Shown: piece after piece, positions 17,131-26,326 of the stretch
How the letters are laid out: each line of letters starts with the position of its first letter
Position numbering within the stretch: position 1 is the first letter of the stretch
Assembly (NCBI RefSeq): GCF_029210495.1
Contig: NZ_JARGDK010000015.1
Coordinates: forward strand, 1 to 37,394
Reading direction: 5' to 3'
DNA from: Pseudothioclava nitratireducens
Lineage (GTDB): Bacteria > Pseudomonadota > Alphaproteobacteria > Rhodobacterales > Rhodobacteraceae
DNA length: 37,394 nt
Translations under genes and position numbers: made by a program
Notes under the pieces: model-generated
What the model was told of the DNA's origin: nothing
The model's database searches: none
The model's input: the letters and a program-made list of their open reading frames with translations, nothing else

Positions 17131-18729
17131 TTAGCCGATCGCTGCGGCTTTGACGTCCTCGTCGATATAGGGGACGTATTGGGCGAAGTTATCCGAGAAC
17201 ATCTTGACCAGCTTCGCGGCTTGCGCGTCGAAGGCGGCCTTGTCGTCCCAGGTGCGGCGCGGATCGAGCAGCACGTCCGAGATGCCCGGAACCGAAACCG
17301 GCACTTCGAAGCCGAAATTCGGATCCTTGCGGAACTCGACATCATTCAGCGAGCCATCGAGCGCAGCGGTCAGCAGCGCGCGGGTGGCGCGGATCGGCAT
17401 ACGCGAGCCGGTGCCGAAGGCGCCGCCGGTCCAGCCAGTGTTCACCAGCCAGCAGCTCGACCCGAATTCCGCGATCTTGGCTTGCAGGAGCTTGCCATAG
17501 ACCTCGGGGCGGCGCGGCATGAAGGGCGCGCCGAAGCAGGTCGAGAAGGTCGGGATCGGCTCGGTGACGCCCACTTCGGTGCCCGGAGTCTTCGAGGTGA
17601 AGCCCGAGAGGAAGTGATACATCGCCTGCGCGGGCGTGAGGCGCGCGATGGGCGGCAGCACGCCATAGGCGTCGCAGGTCAGCATGATCACGTTCTTCGG
17701 GTGGCCGCCAAGCGCGCTTTCCGAAGCGTTCGAGATGTAGTGCAGCGGGTAGGCGCAGCGCATGTTGTCGGTGATCGAGTTGTCCTCGAAGTCGAGATCG
17801 AGGGTCTCGGGGTCGAACACCATATTCTCGACCACGGTGCCGAATTTCGACGTGGTGGCGTAGATTTCCGGCTCGGCCTCGGCCGAGAGGTTGATCGTCT
17901 TCGCGTAGCAGCCGCCTTCGAAGTTGAAGGTGCCTTTTTCCGACCAGCCATGCTCGTCATCGCCGATCAGCGTGCGCGAGGGATCGGCCGAGAGCGTGGT
18001 CTTGCCGGTGCCCGACAGGCCGAAGAACACGGCGGTGTCGTCCGGGTTGCCGATCGCATGGTTGGCCGAGCAGTGCATCGCCATCACGCCCTTGCCGGGC
18101 AGGATGTAGTTGAGCAGCGTGAAGACCGATTTCTTGTTCTCGCCCGCGTAAGCGGTGTTGCCGATCAGGATCAGCTTCTTCTCGAAGTTGAGCGCGATCA
18201 CGGTTTCCGAACGGCAGCCATGACGCTCGGGGTCGGCCTTGAAGCTCGGGCAGTTGATGATCGTGAACTCGGGCGCGAAGGTGTCGAGTTCCGCGCGCTC
18301 GGGGCGGCGGAGCATGGTGCGGATGAACAGCCCGTGCCAGGCAAGCTCGGTTACGACGCGCACGTCGAGGCGGTGCTCCGCATCCGCGCCGCCGTAGAGG
18401 TCCTGCACGAAATAGTCGCCGCCTTTCATGTGCTCGAGCATGTCGGCATGAAGCTGGTCGAACTTCGCCGGGTCCATCGGCGCATTGTTTTCCCACCAGA
18501 TCGTGTCCTCGACGCCGGGCGTGCGGACCACGAATTTGTCTTTGGGGGAGCGACCGGTATGGGCGCCGGTGGTGCAATAGAATGCGCCGCCTTTACCAAG
18601 CGTCCCTTCGCCGCGCTTGAGCGCGGTTTCGATCAGTGCCGGTTCGAGAAGGTTGTAATAGACATTGCCCAGACCAGTGATGCCTTGATCTTCCAGGCGG
18701 TTCGCCGGGTTCACGCGTCCAATGCTCAT
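17131..18729 (-). CDS. pckA: Phosphoenolpyruvate carboxykinase (ATP)
   Basis: A 532-residue enzyme of the usual ATP-PEPCK length. It converts oxaloacetate plus ATP to phosphoenolpyruvate, the entry to gluconeogenesis. Visible signatures are the kinase-1a loop [14 protein letters not shown], the metal-binding DDEHGWS region just after it, and the N-terminal [17 protein letters not shown] block. ATG 18729 with GGGAG upstream gives the family N-terminus ([16 protein letters not shown]); the frame is open 17 codons further. It is divergent from chvI, an arrangement conserved in many Rhizobiales and Rhodobacterales, and has its own terminator. Confidence 0.97.
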   Translation of the reverse strand: MSIGRVNPANRLEDQGITGLGNVYYNLLEPALIETALKRGEGTLGKGGAFYCTTGAHTGRSPKDKFVVRTPGVEDTIWWENNAPMDPAKFDQLHADMLEHMKGGDYFVQDLYGGADAEHRLDVRVVTELAWHGLFIRTMLRRPERAELDTFAPEFTIINCPSFKADPERHGCRSETVIALNFEKKLILIGNTAYAGENKKSVFTLLNYILPGKGVMAMHCSANHAIGNPDDTAVFFGLSGTGKTTLSADPSRTLIGDDEHGWSEKGTFNFEGGCYAKTINLSAEAEPEIYATTSKFGTVVENMVFDPETLDLDFEDNSITDNMRCAYPLHYISNASESALGGHPKNVIMLTCDAYGVLPPIARLTPAQAMYHFLSGFTSKTPGTEVGVTEPIPTFSTCFGAPFMPRRPEVYGKLLQAKIAEFGSSCWLVNTGWTGGAFGTGSRMPIRATRALLTAALDGSLNDVEFRKDPNFGFEVPVSVPGISDVLLDPRRTWDDKAAFDAQAAKLVKMFSDNFAQYVPYIDEDVKAAAIG

Positions 18730-18885
18730 GTGTAGCTCCCGATGCCGTTGCGCGGCTGACTGTTCGGTTCCTCCCGGCATCCCGGGCCATGGGAATACCG
18801 ATCCGGTCGCCCCGATAGGCCGGGCCGCCGAATAGGCGCCCTATAGCATGCCGTTTCAGGGATGGAACAGAACGGTTTGCCGCAG

Positions 18886-18918
18886 TTAGCGCAACCATCT
18901 GAACTTTAGCGCCACCAT
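18886..18918. repeat. 13-base direct repeat, 20-base period
   Basis: TTAGCGCAACCAT (18886-18898) and TTAGCGCCACCAT (18906-18918) differ at one base and start exactly 20 bases apart, placing both on the same DNA face. The TTAGCGC core resembles a half of LacI-family operators (TTAGCGCTAA type). Sinorhizobium pckA is known to be controlled by the LacI/GalR protein PckR; linking the two is inference. Confidence 0.55.
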
Positions 18919-18967
18919 GACTGAAAGGTGAGACATATTAGTCAAACCTTCGGTTTTTTCGCCGCAA

Positions 18968-18994
18968 ATGATTCGCGTGGACCGGATGATTCGC
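18968..18994. repeat. ATGATTCGC direct repeat, 18-base period
   Basis: ATGATTCGC occurs at 18968-18976 and 18986-18994, ending 9 bases before the candidate chvI -35 hexamer. The position fits an activator or autoregulatory site, possibly for ChvI itself (inference). Confidence 0.5.
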
Positions 18995-19003
18995 ACATCT
19001 GTG

Positions 19004-19032
19004 TTGATTCCAGCCTGCGGAACACGGAATAT
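19004..19032 (+). promoter_or_regulatory. Candidate chvI promoter
   Basis: TTGATT (19004-19009), a 17-base spacer and GAATAT (19027-19032), 39 bases before the chvI start codon. The -35 match is fair and the -10 match is weak. Confidence 0.35.
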
Positions 19033-19071
19033 GGCGGGAAAATAATCATAGAGCAGTATGGGGTGCCGCAC

Positions 19072-19773
19072 ATGTCGAGGATCGCGCTGGTCGATGACGA
19101 CCGCAATATTCTTACGTCGGTGTCGATGACCTTGGAGGCCGAAGGCTTCGAAGTCGAGACCTATAACGACGGTCAGGCCGCATTGGAGGCGTTCAACAAG
19201 CGTCTGCCGGACATGGCCGTTCTGGACATCAAGATGCCGCGGATGGATGGCATGGATCTGTTGCAGCGCTTGCGCCAGCGGACCACGATGCCGGTGATCT
19301 TCCTGACCTCCAAGGATGACGAGATCGACGAGGTTCTCGGCTTGCGCATGGGCGCGGACGACTATGTGAAAAAGCCGTTCTCGCAGCGTCTTCTGGTCGA
19401 ACGCATCCGCGCGCTTCTGCGCCGGCAGGAAGCGATCGCGGGCAATGAGGTGGAAACCTCGGATGAGCACAAGGTGATCGTGCGCGGCAATCTGACCATG
19501 GACCCGCTGCGTCATTCGGTGAGCTGGAAGGGCAAGGAAGTCACGCTGACGGTGACGGAATTTCTGTTGCTTCAGGCGCTTGCACAGCGTCCGGGCTTCG
19601 TGAAGTCGCGCGATCAGCTGATGGATGTGGCCTATGACGATCAGGTCTATGTCGATGACCGGACCATCGACAGCCATATCAAGCGGCTGCGCAAGAAGAT
19701 GCGGACCGCCGATGACGATTTCTCGGCCATCGAAACGCTGTATGGCATCGGCTATCGTTACAACGAAGAATGA
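19072..19773 (+). CDS. chvI: Response regulator ChvI (OmpR/PhoB type)
   Basis: A 233-residue two-domain regulator. The receiver has the acidic pocket VDDD (residues 7-10), the phosphoacceptor Asp52 in [12 protein letters not shown], and the late Lys in YVKKPF. The C-terminal winged helix reads [17 protein letters not shown] to [17 protein letters not shown]. ChvG-ChvI controls envelope, acid-stress and, in some species, central-carbon genes in alphaproteobacteria. ATG 19072 gives the standard ChvI start; the open frame extends 48 codons upstream through the regulatory region and is not coding-like. The stop overlaps the chvG start (ATGA). Confidence 0.95.
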   Translation: MSRIALVDDDRNILTSVSMTLEAEGFEVETYNDGQAALEAFNKRLPDMAVLDIKMPRMDGMDLLQRLRQRTTMPVIFLTSKDDEIDEVLGLRMGADDYVKKPFSQRLLVERIRALLRRQEAIAGNEVETSDEHKVIVRGNLTMDPLRHSVSWKGKEVTLTVTEFLLLQALAQRPGFVKSRDQLMDVAYDDQVYVDDRTIDSHIKRLRKKMRTADDDFSAIETLYGIGYRYNEE

Positions 19774-21512
19774 CGGTTGCAGGACGCATAGCATTGAGAC
19801 GGTCTAAAGGCGCGCGCCGGAAACGCTCTCGGACGGATATCGTTCTGGGGGAGGATTGGGTCGCCCCCGAAAGCGTTCTGGATGCCGACCTCAATGCGGG
19901 GCGGCAAAAGCGGGGCATGATCTCGCTCAACCGTTCGCCGCTGGCGCGCAAGATCATCACCTTCAACCTTCTCGCCATGATCGTGATGGTGGCGGGGGTG
20001 CTTTACCTCAACCCGTTCCGTCAGAGCCTCGTGCTACAGCGCGAAAGCGCGATCGTCTCGGAGGCTGAGCTGATCGCCGATGTGTTCGAGGCGCGGATGC
20101 CCAAGGTGGCGCCGGTGAACCTCATGGTCGGGGATGGCATCGACGTGGCCGACACGCTGTCGGGGATCGAATTGCCCGAGGGCAGCACGCTTTACGTGTT
20201 CGACATGACCGGGCAGCTCATCATCAGTTCGCGCGACGTCCAGACCGCCGAACGCGAGTCGGCCGAAGGGCTTGGGATCGACCACCGCTCGACGCTCATC
20301 ACCGACCTGCTCAACTCCGTCTGGGAGGGGCTGTCCGCGCTCACCTCGCATGACGACCTGCCGGTGATGCAGGGCGATCCGCAATCGAATATTGCCGAAC
20401 TGGTGGGGCGTGTCGCCCCACAGACGACGCAGATGGTCACCTCGCGCACGCCCTCGGGCGACACGGTCTTCTCGGTTGCGACGGGTCTCTATCAAGGGGA
20501 CCGGATGGTCGGCACCATTGCTCTGACCTCTGCTGCGGGCGAAATCGAGCAACTGGTCCGGGTCGAGCGCGAGCAGGTGCTCCAGATGTTCGTCATCGCG
20601 ATCATCGTCTCGATCGGCCTCAGCCTCGTGCTCGCCTCGACGATCGCCAACCCGCTCTCGGATCTGGCGGCTGCGGCGGAGATCGGGCGCGATAAGAACG
20701 CCCGCAAGATGAGTCCGACGCGCGTCCGCATCCCCGATCTGACCGCGCGCCCTGACGAAATCGGCCGCCTGTCGGGTGCGATGCGCGGGATGGTCGCGGC
20801 GCTCTATGACCGGATCGACGCCAATGAACAATTCGCTGCCGATGTCGCCCATGAAATCAAGAACCCGCTGGCGAGTTTGCGCTCGGCCGTGGCCTCGCTG
20901 CATATGGTCAAGAAAGAGGAGCATCGCACCAAGTTGCTCGATGTGATCGACCACGATGTGCGGCGGCTGGATCGTCTTGTGTCCGATATTTCCAACGCCT
21001 CGCGTCTCGACTCCGAGCTGGTGAAGGAAGAGGAAGAGACCTTCGATCTCTTGAAGATGGTCACCAACCTGACCGAGTTCCTCGGCCAGCAGGCGCGCGA
21101 AAAGGGCGTCGAGTTCATCACCGATCTGCCCTCCAGCCCGATCATGTTCACCGGTCTTGAAGGGCGTCTGGCGCAGGTGTTCGTCAATCTCATCACCAAC
21201 GCGATTTCCTTCTGCGAGGATGGCGATGCCGTGCGTGTCTGGGCGCGGCGGCGCGACAATCGGGTGCTGGTCGTGGTCGAAGATACCGGCCCCGGCATCC
21301 CCGAAGAGGCGCTGACTAAGGTGTTCAAGCGGTTCTATTCCGAGCGGCCCGAGGGGCAGTTCGGGGACCATTCGGGCCTTGGTCTTGCGATCTCCAAGCA
21401 GATCGTGGAGGCCCATGGCGGCGTGATCTGGGCCGAGAATATTCGCCCGACGGATGCCGACATCACCTCCGAGCCGCTGGGTGCCCGCTTTGTGGTGGGT
21501 CTCCCGATTTGA
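19770..21512 (+). CDS. chvG: Sensor histidine kinase ChvG
   Basis: A 580-residue membrane kinase partner of ChvI. An N-terminal cytoplasmic stretch of about 60 residues precedes TM1 (about 62-80, [18 protein letters not shown]). A periplasmic domain of about 190 residues follows, then TM2 (about 270-292, [19 protein letters not shown]) leading into HAMP. The H-box is [12 protein letters not shown] with phosphoacceptor His361. The N, G1 and G2 boxes are [21 protein letters not shown] and [18 protein letters not shown]. The start ATG overlaps the chvI stop. The Lys/Arg-rich first 20 residues are in frame with this start, but a shorter form beginning at Met50 ([12 protein letters not shown]) cannot be excluded. 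Confidence 0.94.
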   Translation: MTVAGRIALRRSKGARRKRSRTDIVLGEDWVAPESVLDADLNAGRQKRGMISLNRSPLARKIITFNLLAMIVMVAGVLYLNPFRQSLVLQRESAIVSEAELIADVFEARMPKVAPVNLMVGDGIDVADTLSGIELPEGSTLYVFDMTGQLIISSRDVQTAERESAEGLGIDHRSTLITDLLNSVWEGLSALTSHDDLPVMQGDPQSNIAELVGRVAPQTTQMVTSRTPSGDTVFSVATGLYQGDRMVGTIALTSAAGEIEQLVRVEREQVLQMFVIAIIVSIGLSLVLASTIANPLSDLAAAAEIGRDKNARKMSPTRVRIPDLTARPDEIGRLSGAMRGMVAALYDRIDANEQFAADVAHEIKNPLASLRSAVASLHMVKKEEHRTKLLDVIDHDVRRLDRLVSDISNASRLDSELVKEEEETFDLLKMVTNLTEFLGQQAREKGVEFITDLPSSPIMFTGLEGRLAQVFVNLITNAISFCEDGDAVRVWARRRDNRVLVVVEDTGPGIPEEALTKVFKRFYSERPEGQFGDHSGLGLAISKQIVEAHGGVIWAENIRPTDADITSEPLGARFVVGLPI

Positions 21513-21952
21513 GCGGGCAGCCCGCCGCGCGCGCCGAACAGACCCTTCACGCGAGTTGCGTCGCGCTCGATGCGCAGCGGGCGGTGCTGATCCTCGGGGC
21601 GTCCGGTGCGGGTAAATCCTCTCTTGCATTGCGGTTGATGGCGCTGGGCTGTGCGCTTGTGGCGGATGATCGGGTGCATCTGATGGCCGCGGAGGGCGCG
21701 GTCTGGGCCACGGCTCCCGCGCCGCTCTTGGGGAAGATCGAAGCGCGCGGTGCGGGCCTCCTGGCCGCCGAAGCGCTGCCTCGGGCGCGCATTGCGCTGG
21801 TCGTCGATCTGGCACAGGAAGAGTCCGAGCGGCTGCCGCCAGAGCGCCAATATGTGATCTGCGGTGAAGCACTGCCGCTTATTCTGCGCTTGCACAGTGC
21901 GGTTATAGATGCTGCAATCCTTCAATATCTGAAGGGCGGGAGAGTCGCGTGA
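21509..21952 (+). CDS. hprK: HPr kinase/phosphorylase, short alphaproteobacterial form
   Basis: A 147-residue protein corresponding only to the C-terminal kinase domain of HprK/P; the N-terminal domain of the roughly 310-residue Firmicutes enzyme is missing, as is usual in alphaproteobacteria. The P-loop is GASGAGKSS (residues 30-38), followed by LVADDRVHL. The [12 protein letters not shown] block is the HprK signature region. It phosphorylates a serine of HPr, and the Ser46-type site is present in the HPr encoded downstream. The start is TTG 21509 overlapping the chvG TGA, an unusual start supported by the tight four-base overlap and by the family N-terminus. Confidence 0.92.
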   Translation: MSGQPAARAEQTLHASCVALDAQRAVLILGASGAGKSSLALRLMALGCALVADDRVHLMAAEGAVWATAPAPLLGKIEARGAGLLAAEALPRARIALVVDLAQEESERLPPERQYVICGEALPLILRLHSAVIDAAILQYLKGGRVA

Positions 21953-22869
21953 GCGAGGCGGTGAAAACCGACACCCCCACCGCGCAACGCGTTGTGCTGG
22001 TGACGGGGCCATCCGGGGCGGGGCGGACGACGGCCATCGCCGCGCTTGAAGACCTTGGCTATGAGACGATCGACAACCTGCCGCTGAGCCTCGTGCCGCG
22101 ACTTCTGGGCGGTCCCGCCGAACGGCCCATCGCGCTGGGCATCGATGTGCGCAACCGCGACTTCTCGGCCACCGCCCTGATCGAGCTGATCGACAGCCTG
22201 ACCCGTGCCCCCGAGGTGACGCTCGAGGTGCTGTATCTCGATGCGCGGCCCGAAGTGTTGGAGCGCCGCTACTCGGAAACGCGCCGCCGCCATCCGCTGA
22301 CCCAGATCGAGGCCCCGAAAGAGGGCATCTTGCTGGAGATCGACATGCTGGCGCCGATCCGGGTCCGGGCGGATGTGCTGATCGACACCTCCGCGATGAC
22401 GCCGCACGAGGCCCGCGCCGAGGTTTCGCGCTGGTTCGATCTGGGGCGCGTGGCACGGCTTGGGGTGTCCGTGCATAGTTTCAGCTACAAACGCGGCGTG
22501 CCGCGCGGGCTCGATCTGATGTTCGACTGCCGGTTTCTCGCCAATCCGCACTGGGTCGAGGCGCTGCGCCCGCAAGACGGACGGAGCCCCGATGTGGCGG
22601 GTTACGTGGCCTCGGATCCGCGCTATGCGGAACTGATCGAGCGGGTCATGGGGCTCTTGCTTTTTGTGTTGCCCGCGCATGTCGAAGAAGGCCGTACGCA
22701 TCTCTCGGTGGGCTTTGGCTGCACAGGTGGGAAACACAGGTCGGTTGCCGTTACGGAAACCATTGCCAAGGCCCTTGCGGAGGCCGGTTGGCAGGTGTCT
22801 AAACGGCATAGGGAGTTGGAACGGCGGACCGAAGGTCTGGCCGGGGTGAAGACGGGAAGCAGCGCGTGA
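21949..22869 (+). CDS. rapZ: RapZ family nucleotide-binding/RNase adapter protein
   Basis: A 306-residue protein of the RapZ/YvcJ family. The N-terminal P-loop reads GPSGAGRTT (residues 20-28), with Arg26 where the family usually has the catalytic lysine, followed by [17 protein letters not shown]. The C-terminal domain has [20 protein letters not shown] and [13 protein letters not shown], the most conserved family blocks. In E. coli RapZ binds sRNA GlmZ and recruits RNase E; in alphaproteobacteria its role is poorly known. The start is GTG 21949 overlapping the hprK stop (GTGA). Confidence 0.93.
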   Translation: MSEAVKTDTPTAQRVVLVTGPSGAGRTTAIAALEDLGYETIDNLPLSLVPRLLGGPAERPIALGIDVRNRDFSATALIELIDSLTRAPEVTLEVLYLDARPEVLERRYSETRRRHPLTQIEAPKEGILLEIDMLAPIRVRADVLIDTSAMTPHEARAEVSRWFDLGRVARLGVSVHSFSYKRGVPRGLDLMFDCRFLANPHWVEALRPQDGRSPDVAGYVASDPRYAELIERVMGLLLFVLPAHVEEGRTHLSVGFGCTGGKHRSVAVTETIAKALAEAGWQVSKRHRELERRTEGLAGVKTGSSA

Positions 22870-23261
22870 TCGGGATCGTGATCGTCGCACATGGGGGGCT
22901 CGCGCGCGAATATCTCGCCGCCGTCGAGCATGTCGTGGGGCCGCAGGACGGCATCCGCGCGATTACCATCGAAGATGACCATGACCGCGCCAAAAAACAG
23001 GCCGAGATCCGAGCCGCTGCCGATGCCGTCGATACGGGTGACGGCGTTGTGGTCGTGACCGACATGTTCGGGGGGTCCCCCTCCAATCTCAGTCTGCTGG
23101 CCTGCGAGCATTGCGAACGCGAGATCATTTATGGCGCGAACCTGCCTCTTCTGATCAAACTGGCGAAGTCGCGCAGTCTGAGCGTGCATGCCGCGGTCGA
23201 GGCCGCGCTGGATGCCGGGCGTAAATATATCAACAGCTTTTCGGTCTGCGGGGTGAAGTAA
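22866..23261 (+). CDS. PTS system mannose-type EIIA component
   Basis: A 131-residue EIIA-Man fold protein. His9 in IVAHGGLA is the expected phosphorylation site, and [14 protein letters not shown] is the conserved middle block. No EIIB, EIIC or EIID gene accompanies it, so it probably acts in regulatory phosphate transfer from HPr rather than in sugar uptake, as proposed for alphaproteobacterial PTS systems. The start is GTG 22866 overlapping the rapZ stop. The stop overlaps the HPr start by one base (TAATG). Confidence 0.93.
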   Translation: MIGIVIVAHGGLAREYLAAVEHVVGPQDGIRAITIEDDHDRAKKQAEIRAAADAVDTGDGVVVVTDMFGGSPSNLSLLACEHCEREIIYGANLPLLIKLAKSRSLSVHAAVEAALDAGRKYINSFSVCGVK

Positions 23262-23530
23262 TGGCAGCACGTGTTCTCAAGATCGTCAACGAAAAGGGGC
23301 TGCATGCGCGCGCATCGGCCCGGTTCGTCGAGGTCGTCGAGGATCACAATGCCCGCGCCGAGGTCGAAAAGGACGGGATGTCCGTATCCGGGGATTCGAT
23401 CATGGGCCTGCTGATGCTGGCGGCGTCGCGCGGCACCTCGATCAACGTCACCACAAGCGGGGCCGAGGCAGATGCGCTGGCTGACGCGCTTGAGGCGTTG
23501 GTTGCAGACAAGTTCGGCGAGGACAACTGA
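23261..23530 (+). CDS. ptsH: Phosphocarrier protein HPr
   Basis: An 89-residue HPr. His15 in KGLHARAS is the site phosphorylated by enzyme I, and Ser46 in GDSIMGLLMLA is the HprK target site; both are intact. Enzyme I (ptsP or ptsI) is not in the window. It is the last member of the chvI-to-HPr cluster, sharing one base with the EIIA gene. The acyltransferase gene follows after about 4 bases and may be co-transcribed. Confidence 0.95.
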   Translation: MAARVLKIVNEKGLHARASARFVEVVEDHNARAEVEKDGMSVSGDSIMGLLMLAASRGTSINVTTSGAEADALADALEALVADKFGEDN

Positions 23531-23534
23531 GCCG

Positions 23535-24410
23535 GTGTCCGGGCCCACCCCAGACACGCCCCCCAATCACCAGTTGAGCTATGCGCAAACCGTTCCTCCG
23601 GGGTGGCGGCGCTGGGTCGTGCATCTTCTGGAATTCACCACCGCAAAGCCCGCGTTGCTGCGCCTGGTGCGCCGCTTTCGGCGTGAGGGCATTCCGACAG
23701 GCCCCGCGTTTTTCCCGGCGATCCTGCGTGTGATGGGGGTCAGCGTCGAGATCGACAGGGAGACGCAGGCGCGCATCCCGCGCGAGGGGCCGCTGGTTGT
23801 CGTGGCCAATCACCCGCGGGGTCTTATTGACGGAATCGTCGTCGCGGACATGCTTGGTGAGGTGCGTCAGGACTACAAGATCCTGTCACGGCGTATCTTA
23901 CGGGCGGTGCGCCCCATTGCCGAGCTTTCGATCCCGGTGCCGTTCCCGCATGAGCCGGACGCGCGAGAGGCGGTCGTTGCGATGCGGCGGGCGGCTTTGG
24001 CGCAACTCCGCGAGGGCGGGGCCGTGATTGTCTTTCCGGCGGGGGAAATTGCGGGTGCGCTATCCCCATGGGGCGCAGCAGTCGAGGGCGATTGGCATGT
24101 CTTTACCGCCAAGCTGATCCGCGAGAGCGGGGCGACGGTGGTGCCCGTCGCGCTTCCCGGACAGGCGTCGCGTAGCTACCTGATTGCCGGTCGGCTGTCG
24201 CGCACCTTGCGGCAGGGGCTCTTGTTGCGAGAGATCAAGCTCGTGTTGAAACGCCAGCAGCGGGTGGTCATCGGCACGCCGCTCGCGCCTGCTGACCCGC
24301 TTTTGCAAGGCCCGCTGACCGAAATGCCCGCACGATTGCGCGGGCATGTTCTGGGTCTGCTCGATGTCAGGCGGGGTCAGCGCGTCGGCACAGGCTCCGG
24401 CCCGGAATAG
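23535..24410 (+). CDS. Lysophospholipid acyltransferase family protein
   Basis: A 291-residue acyltransferase of the PlsC superfamily. [13 protein letters not shown] carries the His...Asp catalytic box in the form with five intervening residues that is seen in hemolysin/ornithine-lipid type acyltransferases. [12 protein letters not shown] is the substrate-binding block. Candidate roles are acylation of lysophospholipid or lyso-ornithine lipid; neither is shown. GTG 23535 just after HPr is chosen, with GAGGA about 12 bases before it; an in-frame start at 23472 would overlap HPr by 59 bases. The 3' end overlaps the convergent hbd gene by 34 bases. Confidence 0.8.
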   Translation: MSGPTPDTPPNHQLSYAQTVPPGWRRWVVHLLEFTTAKPALLRLVRRFRREGIPTGPAFFPAILRVMGVSVEIDRETQARIPREGPLVVVANHPRGLIDGIVVADMLGEVRQDYKILSRRILRAVRPIAELSIPVPFPHEPDAREAVVAMRRAALAQLREGGAVIVFPAGEIAGALSPWGAAVEGDWHVFTAKLIRESGATVVPVALPGQASRSYLIAGRLSRTLRQGLLLREIKLVLKRQQRVVIGTPLAPADPLLQGPLTEMPARLRGHVLGLLDVRRGQRVGTGSGPE

Positions 24411-25252
24411 TCGTAAAAACCCTTGCCCGTTTTACGGCCCAGCCAGCCGGCCTCGACATATTTCGTCAGCAGCGGGCAGGGGCGGTATTTCGTATCCGCC
24501 AACCCGTCATAGAGCACGTTCATAATCGCCAGACAGGTATCGAGCCCGATGAAATCGGCGAGCTCCAGCGGCCCCATCGGATGGTTGGCCCCCAGCTTCA
24601 TCGACAGGTCGATGGAGCGCACATTGCCCACCCCTTCATAAAGCGTGTAGACCGCCTCGTTGATCATCGGCACGAGAATGCGGTTCACGATGAAGGCCGG
24701 GAAATCTTCGGCCGAGGCCGAGGTCTTGCCAAGGCTCTCGACCACCGCCAGCACCGTTTCATAGGTCGCCTGATCCGTGGCGATACCGCGAATGATCTCG
24801 ACGAGCTGCATCACCGGCACCGGGTTCATGAAGTGCAGCCCGATGAATTTCTCGGGCCGATCCGTGCGCGAGGCCAGTCGGGTGATCGAGATCGACGAGG
24901 TGTTCGACGCGAGAATCGTCGTCGGCTTGAGATGCGGCAGCAGGTCCTCGAAGATCGCCTGCTTCACCGTTTCCCGTTCGGTCGCGGCCTCGATCACCAG
25001 ATCCGTCTGACCGAGATCGCTGAGGGTCATCGTGGTGCCGATCCGGGCCAGCGCCTCTGTTTTCGTGGCCTCTGAAATCTTTCCTTTGGAGGCCTGCCGC
25101 TCGAGATTCTTGTCGATGGTTTCAAGCGCCTTGCGCAAGCCATCCTCACTGATGTCGTTCAGCAGAACATCGTATCCGGCCAGCGCGAAGACATGCGCAA
25201 TTCCGTTGCCCATCTGCCCCGCGCCCACGATTCCAACAGTCTCGATCGCCAT
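24377..25252 (-). CDS. hbd: 3-hydroxybutyryl-CoA dehydrogenase
   Basis: A 291-residue NAD(P)-linked 3-hydroxyacyl-CoA dehydrogenase. The N-terminal Rossmann loop is [18 protein letters not shown]. The catalytic region is [19 protein letters not shown] with the active-site His, and [15 protein letters not shown] is the C-terminal domain signature. It interconverts 3-hydroxybutyryl-CoA and acetoacetyl-CoA in butyrate or polyhydroxybutyrate-linked metabolism. ATG 25252 has AGAGGA upstream; the open frame beyond it (39 codons) is not conserved-looking. It lies downstream of etfBA on the same strand but is separated from them by an opposite-strand DUF6473 gene, so it needs its own promoter. Confidence 0.93.
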   Translation of the reverse strand: MAIETVGIVGAGQMGNGIAHVFALAGYDVLLNDISEDGLRKALETIDKNLERQASKGKISEATKTEALARIGTTMTLSDLGQTDLVIEAATERETVKQAIFEDLLPHLKPTTILASNTSSISITRLASRTDRPEKFIGLHFMNPVPVMQLVEIIRGIATDQATYETVLAVVESLGKTSASAEDFPAFIVNRILVPMINEAVYTLYEGVGNVRSIDLSMKLGANHPMGPLELADFIGLDTCLAIMNVLYDGLADTKYRPCPLLTKYVEAGWLGRKTGKGFYDYSGPEPVPTR

Positions 25253-25279
25253 GTCTTTTCCTCTTTTCAGGTCGCCGAA

Positions 25280-25308
25280 CCTTATGCTGCGCACGCAATG
25301 CCGCGCAA
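25280..25308 (-). promoter_or_regulatory. Candidate hbd promoter
   Basis: On the minus strand TTGCGC (25308-25303), 17 bases, then ATAAGG (25285-25280); the alternative reading CATAAG has a 16-base spacer. It lies 27 bases before the hbd start codon. The -35 hexamer is the same as in the mcd candidate. Confidence 0.35.
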
Positions 25309-25406
25309 GCGAAAGGCAGGAGATAGAGAGAATTTTCCCTTTAGGGCTTTGGCAAGGCTTGCGGCGCAAACTGGCCGTGGGTGAGTCGAAATACTGAGGT
25401 GGGAAA

Positions 25407-26228
25407 ATGGCTTTCGAATATCCGGGCGATGGCGCCCTTGATTACTTTCCGTGCCGCTACGGGAAGTCAAAACTGTTGTTCCGCGGGCCGCGCAGGTCGT
25501 TGGACAAACCGTTCATCGCGGCGATGGGCGGGGCTGAAACCTACGGGAAATTTGTGGCGGAGCCATGGCCCGCCCTGCTTGAGGCGCGCTTGGGCATGCC
25601 GGTGGTGAATTTCGGCTATGTCAATGCCGGGATCGACGTTTTTACGAATGAGCCGCAGGTCGCGGATGTTTCGCGCGCGGCGCGGGTCTCGGTGATTCAG
25701 GTGCTGGGTGCCGCAAATATGTCGAACCGGTTCTATGCGGTGCATCCGCGGCGCAACGATCGCTTCTTGCGGGCCTCGAACCTGATGCGATCGCTCTTCC
25801 GGGACGTCGATTTCACGGAATTCCATTTCACGCGCCACCTTCTGAGCGCTCTGCAAGAGCGTGCGCCGGAAAAGTTCGGGGCGCTGGTCGAGGAGTTGCG
25901 GGCATCTTGGGTTGCGCGGATGAAACTCCTGCTCGAAAAGGTAGAGGGCGACAAGGTGTTGCTCTGGATCGGAGATTACTTGCCGCCCGGTCACGGCGAC
26001 CCTCTCGGCTCGGAGCCGCTTTTGGTGCGTCACGATATGGTCAAACAGCTTGAACCGCTATGCGATGCCATCATCCGCGTCGAACCATCGCTGATGGCGC
26101 GCTCCACGGGAACGGTCGGGATGTCCTTCGCCCCGCTCGATGAGCCTGCCGCGCTGAGCATGCCGGGGCCAATGGTTCACGAAGAAATCGCCGAGGCGCT
26201 CGCGCCGGTTATGTCGCACTATGTCTGA
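25407..26228 (+). CDS. DUF6473 family protein
   Basis: A 273-residue protein. I recognise the DUF6473 pattern common in Rhodobacterales: [20 protein letters not shown] at the N-terminus, [23 protein letters not shown] and [20 protein letters not shown]. The order glycine-rich block, Asn/Gly block and late residues vaguely recalls SGNH or sulfotransferase-like folds, but no catalytic set can be named. No signal peptide or membrane helix. ATG 25407 has GAGGTG upstream. It is transcribed between etfA and hbd on the opposite strand. Confidence 0.8.
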   Translation: MAFEYPGDGALDYFPCRYGKSKLLFRGPRRSLDKPFIAAMGGAETYGKFVAEPWPALLEARLGMPVVNFGYVNAGIDVFTNEPQVADVSRAARVSVIQVLGAANMSNRFYAVHPRRNDRFLRASNLMRSLFRDVDFTEFHFTRHLLSALQERAPEKFGALVEELRASWVARMKLLLEKVEGDKVLLWIGDYLPPGHGDPLGSEPLLVRHDMVKQLEPLCDAIIRVEPSLMARSTGTVGMSFAPLDEPAALSMPGPMVHEEIAEALAPVMSHYV

Positions 26229-26236
26229 GATATGAA

Positions 26237-26260
26237 AAAGGGCGGGGAAACCCGCCCTTT
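26237..26260. terminator. Bidirectional terminator between DUF6473 gene and etfA
   Basis: A 10-bp perfect stem AAAGGGCGGG/CCCGCCCTTT with a GAAA loop, eight bases after the DUF6473 stop. A-rich bases on the left give a T-rich tail on the minus strand, so it can serve etfA as well. A second hairpin, CCGGGGG (26293-26299)/CCCCCGG (26313-26319), lies nearer the etfA stop. Confidence 0.8.
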
Positions 26261-26269
26261 CCGCATCTT

Positions 26270-26299
26270 GCTTTCATCCAACCTGAAATACTCCGGGGG
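26270..26299 (-). repeat. Intergenic repeat element, copy A
   Basis: On the minus strand it reads ...CCGGAGTATTT, then AGG and GATGAAAGC. It shares about 20 of 23 aligned bases with copy B at 31815-31848. It is joined to the hairpin at 26293-26319. I recall similar short elements in intergenic regions of many Rhodobacteraceae, but this was not searched. Confidence 0.6.
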
Positions 26300-26326
26300 T
26301 CCGAGGGCAGCGCCCCCGGCATGTCC

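Larger units (their letters stand above)
18730..19071. promoter_or_regulatory. pckA/chvI divergent regulatory region
   Basis: 342 bases with no supported gene. Two pairs of direct repeats occur: TTAGCGC(A/C)ACCAT at 18886-18918 and ATGATTCGC at 18968-18994. A candidate chvI promoter is at 19004-19032. On the pckA side a weak possibility is TATAGG (minus strand, 18845-18840), which would place the TTAGCGC repeats just upstream of its -35 region. Confidence 0.5.

Noticed and set aside
18928-19071. N-terminal extension of ChvI by 48 residues
   Set aside because: It would run through the repeats and candidate promoter, and the receiver domain begins properly at the ATG at 19072.
23472-23534. Upstream extension of the acyltransferase gene into ptsH
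   Set aside because: The extra 21 residues are Arg/Trp-rich, overlap the end of HPr in another frame, and the GTG at 23535 fits the close packing of this cluster better.
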